DNA of 64,000 nt from Anammoximicrobium sp964645045 (GCA_964645045.1 CAZXYZ010000051.1:9303-73302); one strand, 5' to 3'. Positions 1-8,482 are shown, counted from the stretch's first letter. Translations and numbers: made by a program. The notes: generated by a model from the sequence alone, not told the origin.

Positions 1-253
1 ATTCGCCCTTGACCATCTCCGCCTGGATTTTCGCAATTTGTTCGAGCGACCGCTGCGGCGTCCCGAAAATCGAGTAGTCCGGCTCCGGCGATTCGTGCCA
101 GGTCTTGACGTCCGGCGGATATTTCGACGGCAGCGCGCCCTTGTCGGGAAATTTGACCGGCGAGTCCTGCATCATGTCGGCCAGCGAAACGGCCGCCGCA
201 AAGGCCACGCAACAGAGAATCGCCGCGCCACGGATCAGGGAATGCTTCTGCAT
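1..253 (-). CDS. Secreted protein of unknown function, N-terminal part only
   Basis: The start ATG (251-253 on the complement) follows an excellent ribosome site, GGAGG six bases upstream. The first ~27 residues form a signal peptide: positive MQKHSLIRG, then a hydrophobic stretch ending near AVSLAD. The mature part has a Pro- and Lys-rich segment (FPDKGALPSKYPPD) and then DYSIFGTPQRSLEQIAKIQ. The gene runs off the left edge, so 84 residues are visible. It starts 55 bases after the amidase stop on the same strand and could be its operon partner. I do not recognise the family; export is the only inference made. Confidence 0.75.
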   Translation of the reverse strand, partial: MQKHSLIRGAAILCCVAFAAAVSLADMMQDSPVKFPDKGALPSKYPPDVKTWHESPEPDYSIFGTPQRSLEQIAKIQAEMVKGE

Positions 254-308
254 GGTTTTCCTCCTTCTGCAAAGCCCGCACTATAACAGGATTGCGTCCG
301 CGTTCCTA

Positions 309-1628
309 CTATGCGTCCAGACGCGGAGCGGCGCGGAAGGCGAGGGCTTGCTCGCACCAGGCGGCGACCGACAACAAGCGTTGTTCTTGATGGGGCGGGG
401 CGATCAGTTGCAGGCCACAGGGAAGGCCCTCGGAAGTCAGGCCGCACGGGATCGTGACCGTCGGCAGGCCGGCGTGGCTCCAGGGGGAATTGAAGCTGGG
501 GGCGCCGGTGGAATCCAGGCCGGCCGGCGCCGCCGTGGGCGTCGCCGGTGTAACCGCAATCACGTCGTCGCAGATGATCGCTTGCATGTCGCGGCGGAAC
601 TGCTCGCGGTGACGCAGCGCCAAAGCGTAATCGATGGCCAGCGTCGACAAGCCGTCTTCGATCAACGCCCGCACTCGCGGACCGTACGAGGCTTGATGAC
701 TGGTGAACGTCTGGAGATGGGTCTCGGCGGCGTCCACCGCCATCAGGCAGCGATGCATAGCCAGCGTCAGGACAAAAGACTCGGGTAGGTGCAGCATCTG
801 CAATTGAGCTCCGGCCTTGAGCAATCTGTCCGAGGCGGCCACCGTGACATCGCGAACTGCGTCGTCCGCTTGTTGCAGGAAGAACTCGCCGATGACGGAG
901 AGGGTTGGCGGAGCGGGCAGCGGAGGCATCGCAAGCCACGGGTCGCTGGTGTCGATCATGGCAGCGGACATCGGCCACAGATCGGCGGCACTACGGGCGA
1001 TGGGGCCGACGTGATCGAGCTGGCGGCTGACCGGCACCACGCCCGTTGTATCCACTCGGCCAAACGTCGGCTTCAGCCCGGCCACGCCACAATAAGCGGC
1101 GGGCCGCGTGATGGAACCGCCGGTCTGCGAACCCAAAGCCGCCATGCACATTTCCAGCGCCACGGCCGCCGCGCTGCCGCTGCTGGAACCGCCCGGCGTG
1201 TGCTCCAGGTTCCACGGGTTGCGCGTCGGCGAGGGATCAAAGCAGGCGAACTCGGTGGTGACCGTCTTGCCCAAGATGATCGCGCCGGCCGCCCGCAACC
1301 GGGCCACCACGGGAGCGTCCTGCCCGGCCACGCGGCCTTTCAACAGCGGCGATCCGGCCTCCGTCGCCATGCCTTGGACGTCGATGATGTCTTTGACCCC
1401 AAGCGGAATTCCGTGCAGCGGGCCGAGCAGGCGGCCTTGGCGCGCCAGGTCGTCCAACCGCTCGGCCTCCGCCATGGCACCCCGCTCGTCCACGCAGACC
1501 CAGGCATGCACGCGATCCTCGAAACGGCCGATCTGCTGCAGACAGTGAACCACCAACTGGCGAGGACTCAACTGGCCCTGACGGATCAGCTCAACGGCGG
1601 CCGGGATGCGGGGAAGTCCGAAGGGCAT
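309..1628 (-). CDS. Amidase signature family hydrolase
   Basis: A 439-residue member of the amidase signature family, which hydrolyses amide bonds with a Ser-cisSer-Lys triad. All three elements are visible: Lys79 in GVKDI, the cis-serine at about 148 in PGGSSSGSA, and the nucleophile Ser172 in GSQTGGSITRP. The 24-residue spacing between the two serines matches GatA and FAAH. The length fits a free-standing amidase, and there is no gatB or gatC nearby, so a role as the Glu-tRNA amidotransferase A subunit is unlikely. No signal peptide is seen, so it is probably cytoplasmic. The substrate cannot be read from the sequence. The start codon is chosen by family length; no strong ribosome site precedes it. 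Confidence 0.9.
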   Translation of the reverse strand: MPFGLPRIPAAVELIRQGQLSPRQLVVHCLQQIGRFEDRVHAWVCVDERGAMAEAERLDDLARQGRLLGPLHGIPLGVKDIIDVQGMATEAGSPLLKGRVAGQDAPVVARLRAAGAIILGKTVTTEFACFDPSPTRNPWNLEHTPGGSSSGSAAAVALEMCMAALGSQTGGSITRPAAYCGVAGLKPTFGRVDTTGVVPVSRQLDHVGPIARSAADLWPMSAAMIDTSDPWLAMPPLPAPPTLSVIGEFFLQQADDAVRDVTVAASDRLLKAGAQLQMLHLPESFVLTLAMHRCLMAVDAAETHLQTFTSHQASYGPRVRALIEDGLSTLAIDYALALRHREQFRRDMQAIICDDVIAVTPATPTAAPAGLDSTGAPSFNSPWSHAGLPTVTIPCGLTSEGLPCGLQLIAPPHQEQRLLSVAAWCEQALAFRAAPRLDA

Positions 1629-1648
1629 GTGACACGCGAAGGCGATTC

Positions 1649-1782
1649 TTGGAGTGCGGCGACTTGTCGCCGCTTTATAGCAAGCGTAGCCCCGTATCGA
1701 AAGGCGGGGTTCTGACTATCCCACTCGCTTCGGCCCATTGCCGGCTCTCTGCCAAGGCGGCAACAAGTCGCCGCACTCCAAA
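1649..1782. repeat. Intergenic palindromic element, GCGGCGACTTGTCGCCG type
   Basis: Two arms face each other between the amidase and pduT-like genes. The left arm (1649-1675) reads TTGGAGTGCGGCGACTTGTC and onward; the right arm (about 1756-1782) is its near-exact reverse complement. Each arm also contains its own small palindrome, GGCGACTTGTCGCC. About 80 bases of non-repeated sequence lie between them. Seen directly; its function is unknown. Confidence 0.85.
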
Positions 1783-1804
1783 TTGGCGGCGGCCTTGGGC
1801 CGGA

Positions 1805-2362
1805 TCAGATGAACTCGCGCACGATCTCGGGACGCGGGGCGGGGATCACGACTTTCTCGACCAGCAATCCTTTGCGGCTGAGGACACCCGCCGCGATTTC
1901 GACGGCCTCTTCGACCGACGCCACGTCGCCGGTTAGCGAGACCCAGCCCTTGCCGCCGATGGCCATCGCCAGATGGATGCAGACCAGTTGGATCGGCGTC
2001 GCTTTGACGGCGGCATCAGCGGCTTCGATGATCGACGCCACGCTGAAGGACTCGATCACGCCCAACGCCTGCAATTCGGGCAAATGGGCCACTCCGCTGA
2101 TCGCCGGGAACACGGCCGGATGCACGTTGGCGATCACGAAATGATCCACCACTGTATGAGCCCCGGCACGGACGCCCGCCTCGACGCTGGAAGTCACCGC
2201 GTCCACGTCGCCGCCGATCAGCACCATGTACTTGCCGGGGCAAATCGTGCGATTGACCAGGATCTCGACGTTGGCCGTTTTCAGCACCGTGTCGGCGATC
2301 TGGAAACCCTTGGCGATGCTCGATGTCTCGATGATCCCGATGGCCGTGCCCTGCTTCTTCAT
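1805..2362 (-). CDS. pduT: BMC-T microcompartment shell protein, PduT-like
   Basis: This is a 185-residue tandem-domain (trimeric) bacterial microcompartment shell protein. The first BMC domain starts with KQGTAIGIIETSSIAKGFQI and the second with ALGVIESFSVASIIEAADAA. Cys41 in the motif TICPGK matches the PduT cysteine that holds a 4Fe-4S cluster at the trimer pore, so this subunit probably carries electrons across a shell. The start at MKKQG is chosen because PduT proteins begin just before this motif; an in-frame ATG 51 bases upstream (2413) is the alternative. It lies 81 bases downstream of the pduS-like gene, the redox partner found beside pduT elsewhere. No other shell genes are in the window. 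Confidence 0.88.
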   Translation of the reverse strand: MKKQGTAIGIIETSSIAKGFQIADTVLKTANVEILVNRTICPGKYMVLIGGDVDAVTSSVEAGVRAGAHTVVDHFVIANVHPAVFPAISGVAHLPELQALGVIESFSVASIIEAADAAVKATPIQLVCIHLAMAIGGKGWVSLTGDVASVEEAVEIAAGVLSRKGLLVEKVVIPAPRPEIVREFI

Positions 2363-2443
2363 GGTATTGCCGTGTCTCTGCGAGTCTTGGGAATCGGAGT
2401 TGGCGAACGGCACACGGGAGTGTGCCTGCTACGTGGTCGCTCG

Positions 2444-3787
2444 TTATGCCGTGATTTCAATCGTCCGCTCGGTGACGGCCGTCACGCGTCCGTCGATGCT
2501 GGCGTGAATCGGACAGCCCAACTGACTGTCGTCGACCGTCCCGATCACGTCTCCGCGGCGAACGCGGTCTCCTTCCTTGACGATCGGCTTGGCCGGCGCA
2601 CCCACGTGCGCCGCCAGCGGCAGCGTAACGGACTTCGGCTGCCAGTCGAACCGCTGGAAATGCGGCTTGCGGTCGTACGGCGTCAGGCCCAGCCGCGTGT
2701 ACAGCGTCTTGATGGGGATCTCGCGTCCTTTACGGGTTGGATGCGGTTCGCGGAACAGCGTCTTTAGTTCTGCTTCGGTGCGTCCCAGGCGGTTTTCACG
2801 GAGCAAGCGCTTGGCGTCGACGCAGATGTTCTTTGGGTCCAGCGTTTCCGGGCACGCGATCAGCGAACAGATGTTGCACTCGCAGCAATACTGGGCCCAC
2901 AAGCTGCCGCGTTCTTTGGCTTCTCCGGTCATCAGCAGCGTCCGCATCACGCGGTGCGGCTCGATGGGGTAGCCCAGGATGTAACGCGGGCACAGTTCGG
3001 TACACATCGAGCATTGATCGCACTGGCCGTGACCGATGCGGGTATAGGTCTCGCGGGACTGCGTCTTCCGCTGCACCAGATAGTGATCGGACGGCAGCAC
3101 AATCAGGCCGCCGATATTCTTGGTGACCGGATCGGACAAATTCTGGGCCACACCGCCCATCATCAGGCCTCCGGTCAACACCACAGGATCCTTGGTCGTG
3201 CAACCGCCGGCCAGGTATTGGAGGCAATCGCCGATGCTCGTGCCGACGGGGATCACGGTCGTGACCGGTTCCTTGACCTCGCCGCAAATCGACAAGTATT
3301 TCTGCGTGACCGGTTGGCCGTCGACCGCACGGGCGATATTGACGATGGTTTCGACGTTGTCGACGACGGCCCCGACGGCCAGCGGGATGCCGCCCGGCGG
3401 AATCTGCCGCCCGGTGATCTCGTAGACCAGGATGTATTCGTCGCCGGCCGGATAGACGTCCTCGTAAACCAGCGTCTTGAAGCCTTCCGCCTCGGCCTCC
3501 TTGCAGAAACCCTCCACCACATCTTCGTTCTTGCGTTTCACGGCGATCGTGACCACCTTGGCCCCCGTCACCTCGCGCATGATCGCCAGCCCGCGGAAGA
3601 AAGCGCCGCGGTCCTGGAGCATCGTTTCCCGGTCTTTTTGCAGCAGCGGCTCGCATTCGGCGCCGTTGGCGATCACGTGCTCGACTTTCGCTTCGAGCTT
3701 CTTGTAGGTGGGGAATCCGGCACCGCCGGCCCCCACCACACCCGCCTCGCGCACGCGGCGAACGACTTGTTCGGCTGTAAGGGTCAT
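2444..3787 (-). CDS. pduS: PduS/RnfC-like iron-sulfur flavoprotein
   Basis: A 447-residue protein of the PduS/RnfC family, which moves electrons from NADH through flavin and Fe-S clusters. In PduS this reduces cobalamin and exchanges electrons with PduT. Visible features are a Gly-rich nucleotide-binding start (GVVGAGGAGFPTYKK, 16-30), a first 4Fe-4S motif C256-x2-C259-x2-C262-x3-C266P, a second at C301-x2-C304-x2-C307-x4-C312P, and a C-terminal barrel-sandwich segment. It sits directly upstream of the pduT-like gene on the same strand. The metabolic pathway is not shown by the window, since no diol dehydratase, aldehyde dehydrogenase or other shell genes are here. Confidence 0.9.
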   Translation of the reverse strand: MTLTAEQVVRRVREAGVVGAGGAGFPTYKKLEAKVEHVIANGAECEPLLQKDRETMLQDRGAFFRGLAIMREVTGAKVVTIAVKRKNEDVVEGFCKEAEAEGFKTLVYEDVYPAGDEYILVYEITGRQIPPGGIPLAVGAVVDNVETIVNIARAVDGQPVTQKYLSICGEVKEPVTTVIPVGTSIGDCLQYLAGGCTTKDPVVLTGGLMMGGVAQNLSDPVTKNIGGLIVLPSDHYLVQRKTQSRETYTRIGHGQCDQCSMCTELCPRYILGYPIEPHRVMRTLLMTGEAKERGSLWAQYCCECNICSLIACPETLDPKNICVDAKRLLRENRLGRTEAELKTLFREPHPTRKGREIPIKTLYTRLGLTPYDRKPHFQRFDWQPKSVTLPLAAHVGAPAKPIVKEGDRVRRGDVIGTVDDSQLGCPIHASIDGRVTAVTERTIEITA

Positions 3788-4267
3788 CTTTTCTCGCGAA
3801 ACGAAGGTTGTTTTCGTGCTTTCGGATTCGCCAAGCTGCGAAGCTTAGCGAAAGTCTGCCGGTATTCTAGTCGGCGGGCCGCCGGTATAAAAGGTCTGGC
3901 ATTTAACGCCATAACCAATTGATCCGGCCCGGCGATCATGCTGGCAGGTCAAGAATGGTCCCCGCTCGCCTAAAACATAGCCTATGCATCGGCGACGTGA
4001 CGCTTCGGCTTGCTGCTAACGGGCCGGCTTTTCGGCTTCGATCGCCGCCATTCGGGACTATAAGACACGGGTCGTCACGAACGTAAAGCCTTTGCACAAC
4101 AGGGGCTACGCTACTATTCAGCGAAGCCACTCCGGCCTTTCTCTGTCGTCTGCGGCTCGTCCGTCACCTTTCCCGTCGCCCCGACTTTGCAGTACACTCG
4201 TTGTCGGTGCGTGACGTGTGACGCCCACCGTTGAAATGAACTGGATCGCGAATGAGGTAAACCGGTT
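3788..4267. other. 480-bp divergent intergenic region
   Basis: This separates the leftward pduS/pduT pair from the rightward phosphofructokinase gene and should hold both promoters. I see no convincing gene. Short stem-like pieces occur, such as CGGCGGGCCGCCG near 3872, but no element matching the other repeat families. No promoter was convincing enough to place. Confidence 0.5.
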
Positions 4268-5479
4268 ATGTTTAAGGGGAACGCCATTGTCGGGCAGTCG
4301 GGCGGGCCGACGGCCGTCATCAATGCATCGCTGGCGGGAGTCATCGAGACGGCAATCCGCTCGAAAACCATCGACCGGATCTTCGGGATGCGGTTCGGAA
4401 TCGAAGGCGTACTGAACGACTTTCTGCTGGACCTGGGCAGCGAATCGCCGGCCACGCTCAAAGGGCTGCGCACGACCCCCAGCAGCGCCTTAGGTTCGAG
4501 CCGCCTGAAGCTGAAAGACGAGCATTTCGAGCCGATCCTGCGGCAGCTGAAGCGGTACGATATCCGTTTCTTTTTCATGATCGGCGGCAACGACACGATG
4601 GACACGATCCACCGCGTCGTCGAGTACGCCCGCCAGCACGGTTACGAGATGCATGGCGTGGGTGTCTGCAAGACGGTCGACAACGATTTGTTCGGCGTCG
4701 ATCATACGCCCGGCTTTCCCAGCGCCGCCCGCTACGTGGCCCTCAGCGTCCTGCAGGGCGGCTTGCTGGCCCGCGACATGCAACGGGTCGATCAGTTCAC
4801 GATTTTTCAGACCGTGGGACGCAGCGCCGGCTGGTTGCCGGCGGCGGCGGCGTGCGCGAAACAGTCGGCGGCGGACCCGCCGCACCTGATCCTGATGCCG
4901 GAGCGGCCCTTCGACCGGGAAGCCTTCCTGGACGCCATTGCCGACACCCAGCAACGGTACGGATTCGTTTCGATCGTGTGCGGCGAAGGAATCACGAATG
5001 CGGACGGCACGCCCGTCAGCGCGTCCCAAACCAAGGATGCTTTCCATAACGTCGAATTCGGCGCCATGGGCGGCACCAGCGCGGCGATGATCCTGCACCG
5101 GATCATCAGCGACCGCTTCGGCTGGCGGGGCGAGTTCCAAGTGACCGAATCGCTGCAGATGTGCGCTGCCGATCGCGCGGTGAAACTGGATATCGAGGAA
5201 GCGTATGGCTGCGGTCGCGAGGCCGTGCGATTGGCGGAACGGGGCGTCGAAGGTGTGATGGTGACGATCGAGCGGGCCAGCAAGCCCGGTGAGGCGTATC
5301 GCAGCCGGTTCGGCACGATTCCGCTGCGCGCCGTGGCCAACGCAGCCCGGCCGATGCCGGACAAGTACATCCGCCGGGACGGGATGTTTGTGACCAAGGC
5401 GTTCCTGGACTACGCCCGGCCGCTGGTCGGCGAGTTACCGGCGTACGCCGACTTGACGATCAAACGGGCGAAACCCTGA
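4268..5479 (+). CDS. pfp: Pyrophosphate-type 6-phosphofructokinase
   Basis: A 403-residue phosphofructokinase that phosphorylates fructose 6-phosphate. The phosphodonor can be read from two motifs: GGNDT (106-110) has Asp109 where ATP enzymes carry Gly104, and CKTVDND (134-140) has Lys135 where ATP enzymes carry Gly124. Both residues are signatures of the pyrophosphate-dependent, reversible form. The catalytic Asp is in TVDND. The start has a GAGG ribosome site about 9 bases upstream. It stands alone as a single gene divergent from pduS. The assignment to the PPi class is established knowledge applied to visible residues, without assay. Confidence 0.92.
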   Translation: MFKGNAIVGQSGGPTAVINASLAGVIETAIRSKTIDRIFGMRFGIEGVLNDFLLDLGSESPATLKGLRTTPSSALGSSRLKLKDEHFEPILRQLKRYDIRFFFMIGGNDTMDTIHRVVEYARQHGYEMHGVGVCKTVDNDLFGVDHTPGFPSAARYVALSVLQGGLLARDMQRVDQFTIFQTVGRSAGWLPAAAACAKQSAADPPHLILMPERPFDREAFLDAIADTQQRYGFVSIVCGEGITNADGTPVSASQTKDAFHNVEFGAMGGTSAAMILHRIISDRFGWRGEFQVTESLQMCAADRAVKLDIEEAYGCGREAVRLAERGVEGVMVTIERASKPGEAYRSRFGTIPLRAVANAARPMPDKYIRRDGMFVTKAFLDYARPLVGELPAYADLTIKRAKP

Positions 5480-5521
5480 ACCCGCAGCTAAGAGATTGGT
5501 GCGAAATAACTTCCGCATCTG

Positions 5522-5548
5522 AACCCTCTCCCGCCGTGGGAGAGGGGA
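5522..5548. repeat. CCCTCTCCC palindrome downstream of pfp
   Basis: ACCCTCTCCC-GCCGT-GGGAGAGGGG forms a strong hairpin 43 bases after the pfp stop. It may act as a transcription terminator, although no long T-run follows. The same CTC-rich arm occurs inside the Lon-NACHT-FGE coding sequence near 54.9 kb. Confidence 0.7.
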
Positions 5549-5620
5549 CATCGGACGGTTGTCTTTTTGACGATCCTAGTTTGTCGTCGTTTCATCAGGA
5601 CGTTTTTTGGGGGGGCGGCA

Positions 5621-6172
5621 TCACGGGGTGGTGCGCAGCGGCATCGAGATAACTAGTCCCGCCACACGGTCCTCGGTGCTGGTCCGGCGCGGGACGTGGC
5701 ATTTCAGGCACTGCGAAGCCAACCGGATCGGACCCGCAAACCGATACACGTTGCCGTCGACGGCTTCAAATTCCCGCTTGCCTGACGCTAGAGCAGTCAC
5801 GGCGTCTTGCTCGAAAGCGTCGCGCGGTTTGTTGTCAACATTCATGGCATCCGCGTTCACGGCCAGCCAGTGGACCTTGACCTGCCAACTCTGCGCCAGT
5901 TCCTTGAAGACGTCCTCCAGCGACCGCGAAGGAATCGACAGCCGTTGGTCGTCGCGGAAGAAATCGCGGTGGACGACCTGCAATACGCCGTGCAGCGTTT
6001 CGTGGAGGATCCGCGCCCGCCCGCGAGCCTCGACGACGGTCGTCGGCAAGTTCTCCCCGGTTCCCGCGGTGGCCACGGGATCGCTGGGCGGCGCGCCAGC
6101 GCCGTCGACGGCAAGATAGATACTGGATGCAACGGCCGTCAACACCCACAAAGTCAATGCTCTTCGGACCAT
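5621..6172 (-). CDS. DUF3365-like exported c-type haem protein
   Basis: The 183-residue protein starts at MVRRALTLW, directly after a strong GGAGG site; an upstream in-frame ATG lacks one. The N-terminus is a signal peptide. The rest resembles the DUF3365/Tll0287-type sensor fold, with one covalent-haem motif CLKCH near the C-terminus, so it should be periplasmic. Proteins of this fold often act as redox or gas sensors. It follows the hemerythrin gene on the same strand after 131 bases that contain a palindrome. A link to the neighbouring nitric-oxide repair genes is plausible but inferred from position only. Confidence 0.75.
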   Translation of the reverse strand: MVRRALTLWVLTAVASSIYLAVDGAGAPPSDPVATAGTGENLPTTVVEARGRARILHETLHGVLQVVHRDFFRDDQRLSIPSRSLEDVFKELAQSWQVKVHWLAVNADAMNVDNKPRDAFEQDAVTALASGKREFEAVDGNVYRFAGPIRLASQCLKCHVPRRTSTEDRVAGLVISMPLRTTP

Positions 6173-6259
6173 GATTCGCCCTCCTGAGTCCTTCTCGATC
6201 ACACGTCAGTTCACAAGGCGCACCGCGTTGCAGACCAGACCGCCGATTCATCCCGAACC

Positions 6260-6286
6260 CGCCGACGGACTGGCAATCCGTCCTAC
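6260..6286. repeat. GACGGATTGGCAATCCGTC palindrome, copy 1
   Basis: GACGGACTGGCAATCCGTCC followed by TAC, between the DUF3365 and hemerythrin genes. The same element occurs at 7743-7769 and 22222-22248. Confidence 0.85.
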
Positions 6287-6303
6287 GTGTTGAAGGATTC
6301 AGG

Positions 6304-6873
6304 CTAGCCGGCTCGCGGTACGCCGTAACGATCCGCCAGTTGGTTGGCACTGGCGACATGCTCTGCTTGCGCACGGGGTGCAAATTCGGCGGCCTCGAAG
6401 CGGGTGTATTCCGCCAGCAGCGCGGCATCGTCCTCGGCGTTCAGGCATTGCTCGGCCCGCGTGAACAGGCAGTGGTCTTCTTTGCCGATGTGTTCCCGCA
6501 GCAGCCGGATGTAGCTTTGCCCGTGCTGCATAAACCACTGGACCGATTCCGCTTCGCCCGCCGCAGCGCCTTCGACGGCGCCCTCCATGCCCTGGACGTA
6601 CAGCCGTCCCAATTCGTGCTCGCGGCGCATCACCGCCAACGGCCCGCAGGGGCTGCCCATCCCGCGCGTCTCCAGCAGCGGGAACAATTGGATCTCCTCT
6701 TTCCCGTGGTGGCCCCGATCGGCAAACGCGCGGAAAAACTCCAACGCCTGCCGGGCCGACTGGCAGTCGAGCCGGCCCTCCGCGTGGCAGCGTTCGAGGA
6801 TCTTCTCCAGGCAGTTCAGCACCTGTTCGATCACGCGGTGTTCGTTCATCAGAATCTCCAGAGACTTTCTCAT
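6304..6873 (-). CDS. Hemerythrin HHE-domain protein
   Basis: A 189-residue cytoplasmic protein made of one hemerythrin-type four-helix bundle that should bind a di-iron centre. Metal-ligand motifs are visible: NEHRVIEQ (His12), ADRGHHGKEE (55-60), RREHELG (His86) and REHIGKEDH (128-134). The start ATG has AAGGA about nine bases upstream; the frame stays open far upstream but only antisense to the RIC gene. It follows the RIC gene by 77 bases on the same strand and so probably shares its transcript. Such proteins sense or buffer oxygen, nitric oxide or iron; which one is not decidable here. Confidence 0.88.
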   Translation of the reverse strand: MRKSLEILMNEHRVIEQVLNCLEKILERCHAEGRLDCQSARQALEFFRAFADRGHHGKEEIQLFPLLETRGMGSPCGPLAVMRREHELGRLYVQGMEGAVEGAAAGEAESVQWFMQHGQSYIRLLREHIGKEDHCLFTRAEQCLNAEDDAALLAEYTRFEAAEFAPRAQAEHVASANQLADRYGVPRAG

Positions 6874-6950
6874 AACAGCGAATCCTTTATCGGGTGTTTT
6901 GTCGTTGTCGCGCCTTGGGTACGGGAATGGCGGGCGGGAGAATAAGGGCA

Positions 6951-7685
6951 TTACGCCCGCTTGCGCGCCGACCGTTCCGTTTCTAGTCTGATTGCCTTGG
7001 GAAACAACACGTTGTTTTCTTTGTGAATGTGCTGGTGCAGGTCGCGCTGGAGTTGCGCCAATCCGTCGAGCATCGCACGGTAGGTGTTGCATGCCCAGTC
7101 CGGCGGCTGGTAGCCGTCGGTGGCGTGCTCCATGGTCGCCAGAGCCGCGCCGGCGCTGTCGTGCTCGGACTCCATCTGCCGGATGGGGTTGGCGACCGAG
7201 CCGCAATGAAAGGCCGGCACATCCGTCGCCGCTTCCAACTTCCGGATCATCGGAAACAAGATCTGCTCCTCCTTCATCATGTGGCTGGACAGTTCTTGAT
7301 GCAGGCCCATAAACGCCCGACGGACGGCGCCCAGACGCGGATCGGCGGCGCCATGCACCTCGAAAACCTTCTGCGTCATCGCGCCCAAACGAGGCAATTC
7401 GGTCCGCAGGTAGGCATGATGCGTTTGCTCGATATGGTCGGCCAGTTCGGTCAAGGACATTGCGTCGGCGTCGATGTGCCCCGCATCGCTTGCCCCGGCT
7501 TGGGCGTCGGATTCCTGAAGCTGCCGGATGACGGGTTGCGGATCGAGCCCCCGTTTTGCGCACGCTTCTGCCAACGGCAGTTTTCCGCCGCAGCAGTAAT
7601 CGATTTGGAGTTGCTCAAAAACCCGGGAACGTGCGGGGCGTTCTTTGACCAGTTCGCCAACCGTGGTTTGCACGTCGAGTTGCAT
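6951..7685 (-). CDS. ric: RIC/YtfE/ScdA iron-sulfur cluster repair protein
   Basis: A 244-residue di-iron protein that restores iron-sulfur clusters damaged by nitric oxide or peroxide. The N-terminal ScdA domain contains the diagnostic CCGG at 31-34 (IDYCCGGKLPL). The C-terminal hemerythrin domain shows the expected ligands: His84/His90, His135 with Glu139 (SSHMMKEE), His175 (SEHD) and the HIHKENNVLFP segment with Glu223. Length and order match the E. coli and S. aureus proteins. It is divergent from an Rrf2 regulator, a classical arrangement for NO-responsive control, and is followed by the hemerythrin gene. Confidence 0.93.
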   Translation of the reverse strand: MQLDVQTTVGELVKERPARSRVFEQLQIDYCCGGKLPLAEACAKRGLDPQPVIRQLQESDAQAGASDAGHIDADAMSLTELADHIEQTHHAYLRTELPRLGAMTQKVFEVHGAADPRLGAVRRAFMGLHQELSSHMMKEEQILFPMIRKLEAATDVPAFHCGSVANPIRQMESEHDSAGAALATMEHATDGYQPPDWACNTYRAMLDGLAQLQRDLHQHIHKENNVLFPKAIRLETERSARKRA

Positions 7686-7742
7686 GGGATGGGCCTTTCG
7701 GATTGAGTAAGGTACCGCGCAGAGATAATGTGCTCAATTCTC

Positions 7743-7769
7743 GTAGGACGGATTGGCAATCCGCCCTAC
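7743..7769. repeat. GTAGGACGGATTGGCAATCC palindrome, copy 2
   Basis: Nearly perfect 27-bp palindrome (GTAGGACGGATT-GGC-AATCCGCCCTAC) in the spacer between ric and the Rrf2 gene. It lies upstream of both start codons. It belongs to the same family as 6260-6286 and 22222-22248, so it is more likely a genomic repeat than a specific operator. Confidence 0.9.
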
Positions 7770-7873
7770 ACTCTTGTTGCCCAGCTCCTCCCAGACGGGG
7801 AATTCCCCCCTTCTCTTAAACGCAGCCGTATGCAGTTCACGTCAAATCAACGCTTTAATGCTTCAATGCACAA

Positions 7874-7902
7874 TTGACTAATTTGTATCGGCCGGTTATT
7901 AT
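7874..7902 (+). promoter_or_regulatory. Sigma70-type promoter for the Rrf2 gene
   Basis: TTGACT (7874-7879) and TATTAT (7897-7902) are separated by exactly 17 bases and lie about 30 bases before the Rrf2 start codon. Both hexamers match the consensus at five of six positions. The flanks are AT-rich, unlike the rest of the locus. Rrf2 proteins often repress their own promoter, so the imperfect dyad-rich sequence just upstream (AATGCTTCAATGCACAATTG) is a candidate operator; this last point is inference. Confidence 0.65.
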
Positions 7903-7932
7903 TTCGTCAACGCGCCCAGCGGGGATTTCTTT

Positions 7933-8397
7933 ATGAAACTGCTTTCGGATGCTTCGGAATACGCCCTACGCGCAGTGGTCTGGCTGGCGCAGCATCCGCG
8001 GCAACCGAAGAAAGTTCGGGACATTGCGGTGGGTACCCACGCCGCGCCGGGCTACTTGGTCAAGGTCTTGCAGGGGCTGGCCAGGGCGGGCATTCTGTCG
8101 GCCCAGCGTGGCATCCATGGCGGTTTCATGTTGGTCCGCGACCCGGCGGGATTATCGGTCTTGGAAGTTATCAACGCGGTCGATCCGGTCGAACGGATTC
8201 GCCGCTGTCCGCTGGTGTTGGAAGCTCATCAGAATTGCCTTTGTCCGATGCACAAGCGGATTGACGAGGCGATGGCCACGATCGAAGCGGGTTTCCGCGA
8301 ATCGACGATCGAAGATATGCTCGGCGATCCGGCGCGGCCGCGCCCTCTATGCAACGTCGGGGAAGGGTCCCAAGCATCCGAAGTGCGGGGGAATTGA
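7933..8397 (+). CDS. Rrf2-family (NsrR/IscR-like) transcription regulator
   Basis: A 154-residue Rrf2 regulator with an N-terminal winged helix (MKLLSDASEYALRAVVWLA at the start, then GYLVKVLQGLARAGILSAQRG as recognition region). Three cysteines lie where NsrR and IscR bind their cluster: Cys92, Cys102 and Cys104. The last two are unusually close (CLC), so cluster geometry may differ from E. coli NsrR. Divergence from ric suggests control of the NO-damage repair genes. It follows a clear promoter and a GGGGA ribosome site. Whether it senses NO, iron or redox state is inference. Confidence 0.88.
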   Translation: MKLLSDASEYALRAVVWLAQHPRQPKKVRDIAVGTHAAPGYLVKVLQGLARAGILSAQRGIHGGFMLVRDPAGLSVLEVINAVDPVERIRRCPLVLEAHQNCLCPMHKRIDEAMATIEAGFRESTIEDMLGDPARPRPLCNVGEGSQASEVRGN

Positions 8398-8427
8398 TTG
8401 GCCAGGCCCCGGATTATTCATCGACGC

Positions 8428-8482
8428 GTGGGATAGGCTTCCAGCCTGTCAGGCAGGAGAGACAGGCAAGATGCCATCCCAC
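8428..8482. repeat. GTGGGATAGGCTTCCAGCCTG palindrome
   Basis: The left arm is 8428-8450 (GTGGGATAGGCTTCCAGCCT and on) and the right arm 8461-8482 (GACAGGCAAGATGCCATCCC and on). This is an imperfect inverted repeat just after the Rrf2 gene. It may double as a terminator hairpin. Confidence 0.75.

Noticed and set aside
309..1628. Amidase as GatA of the Glu-tRNA amidotransferase
   Set aside because: The triad fits the superfamily, but there is no gatB or gatC beside it and no GatA-specific feature could be confirmed.
1649..1782. Possible CRISPR array from repeated intergenic motifs
   Set aside because: Arms are inverted, not direct, occur singly, differ among loci and lack regular spacers; no cas genes are present.
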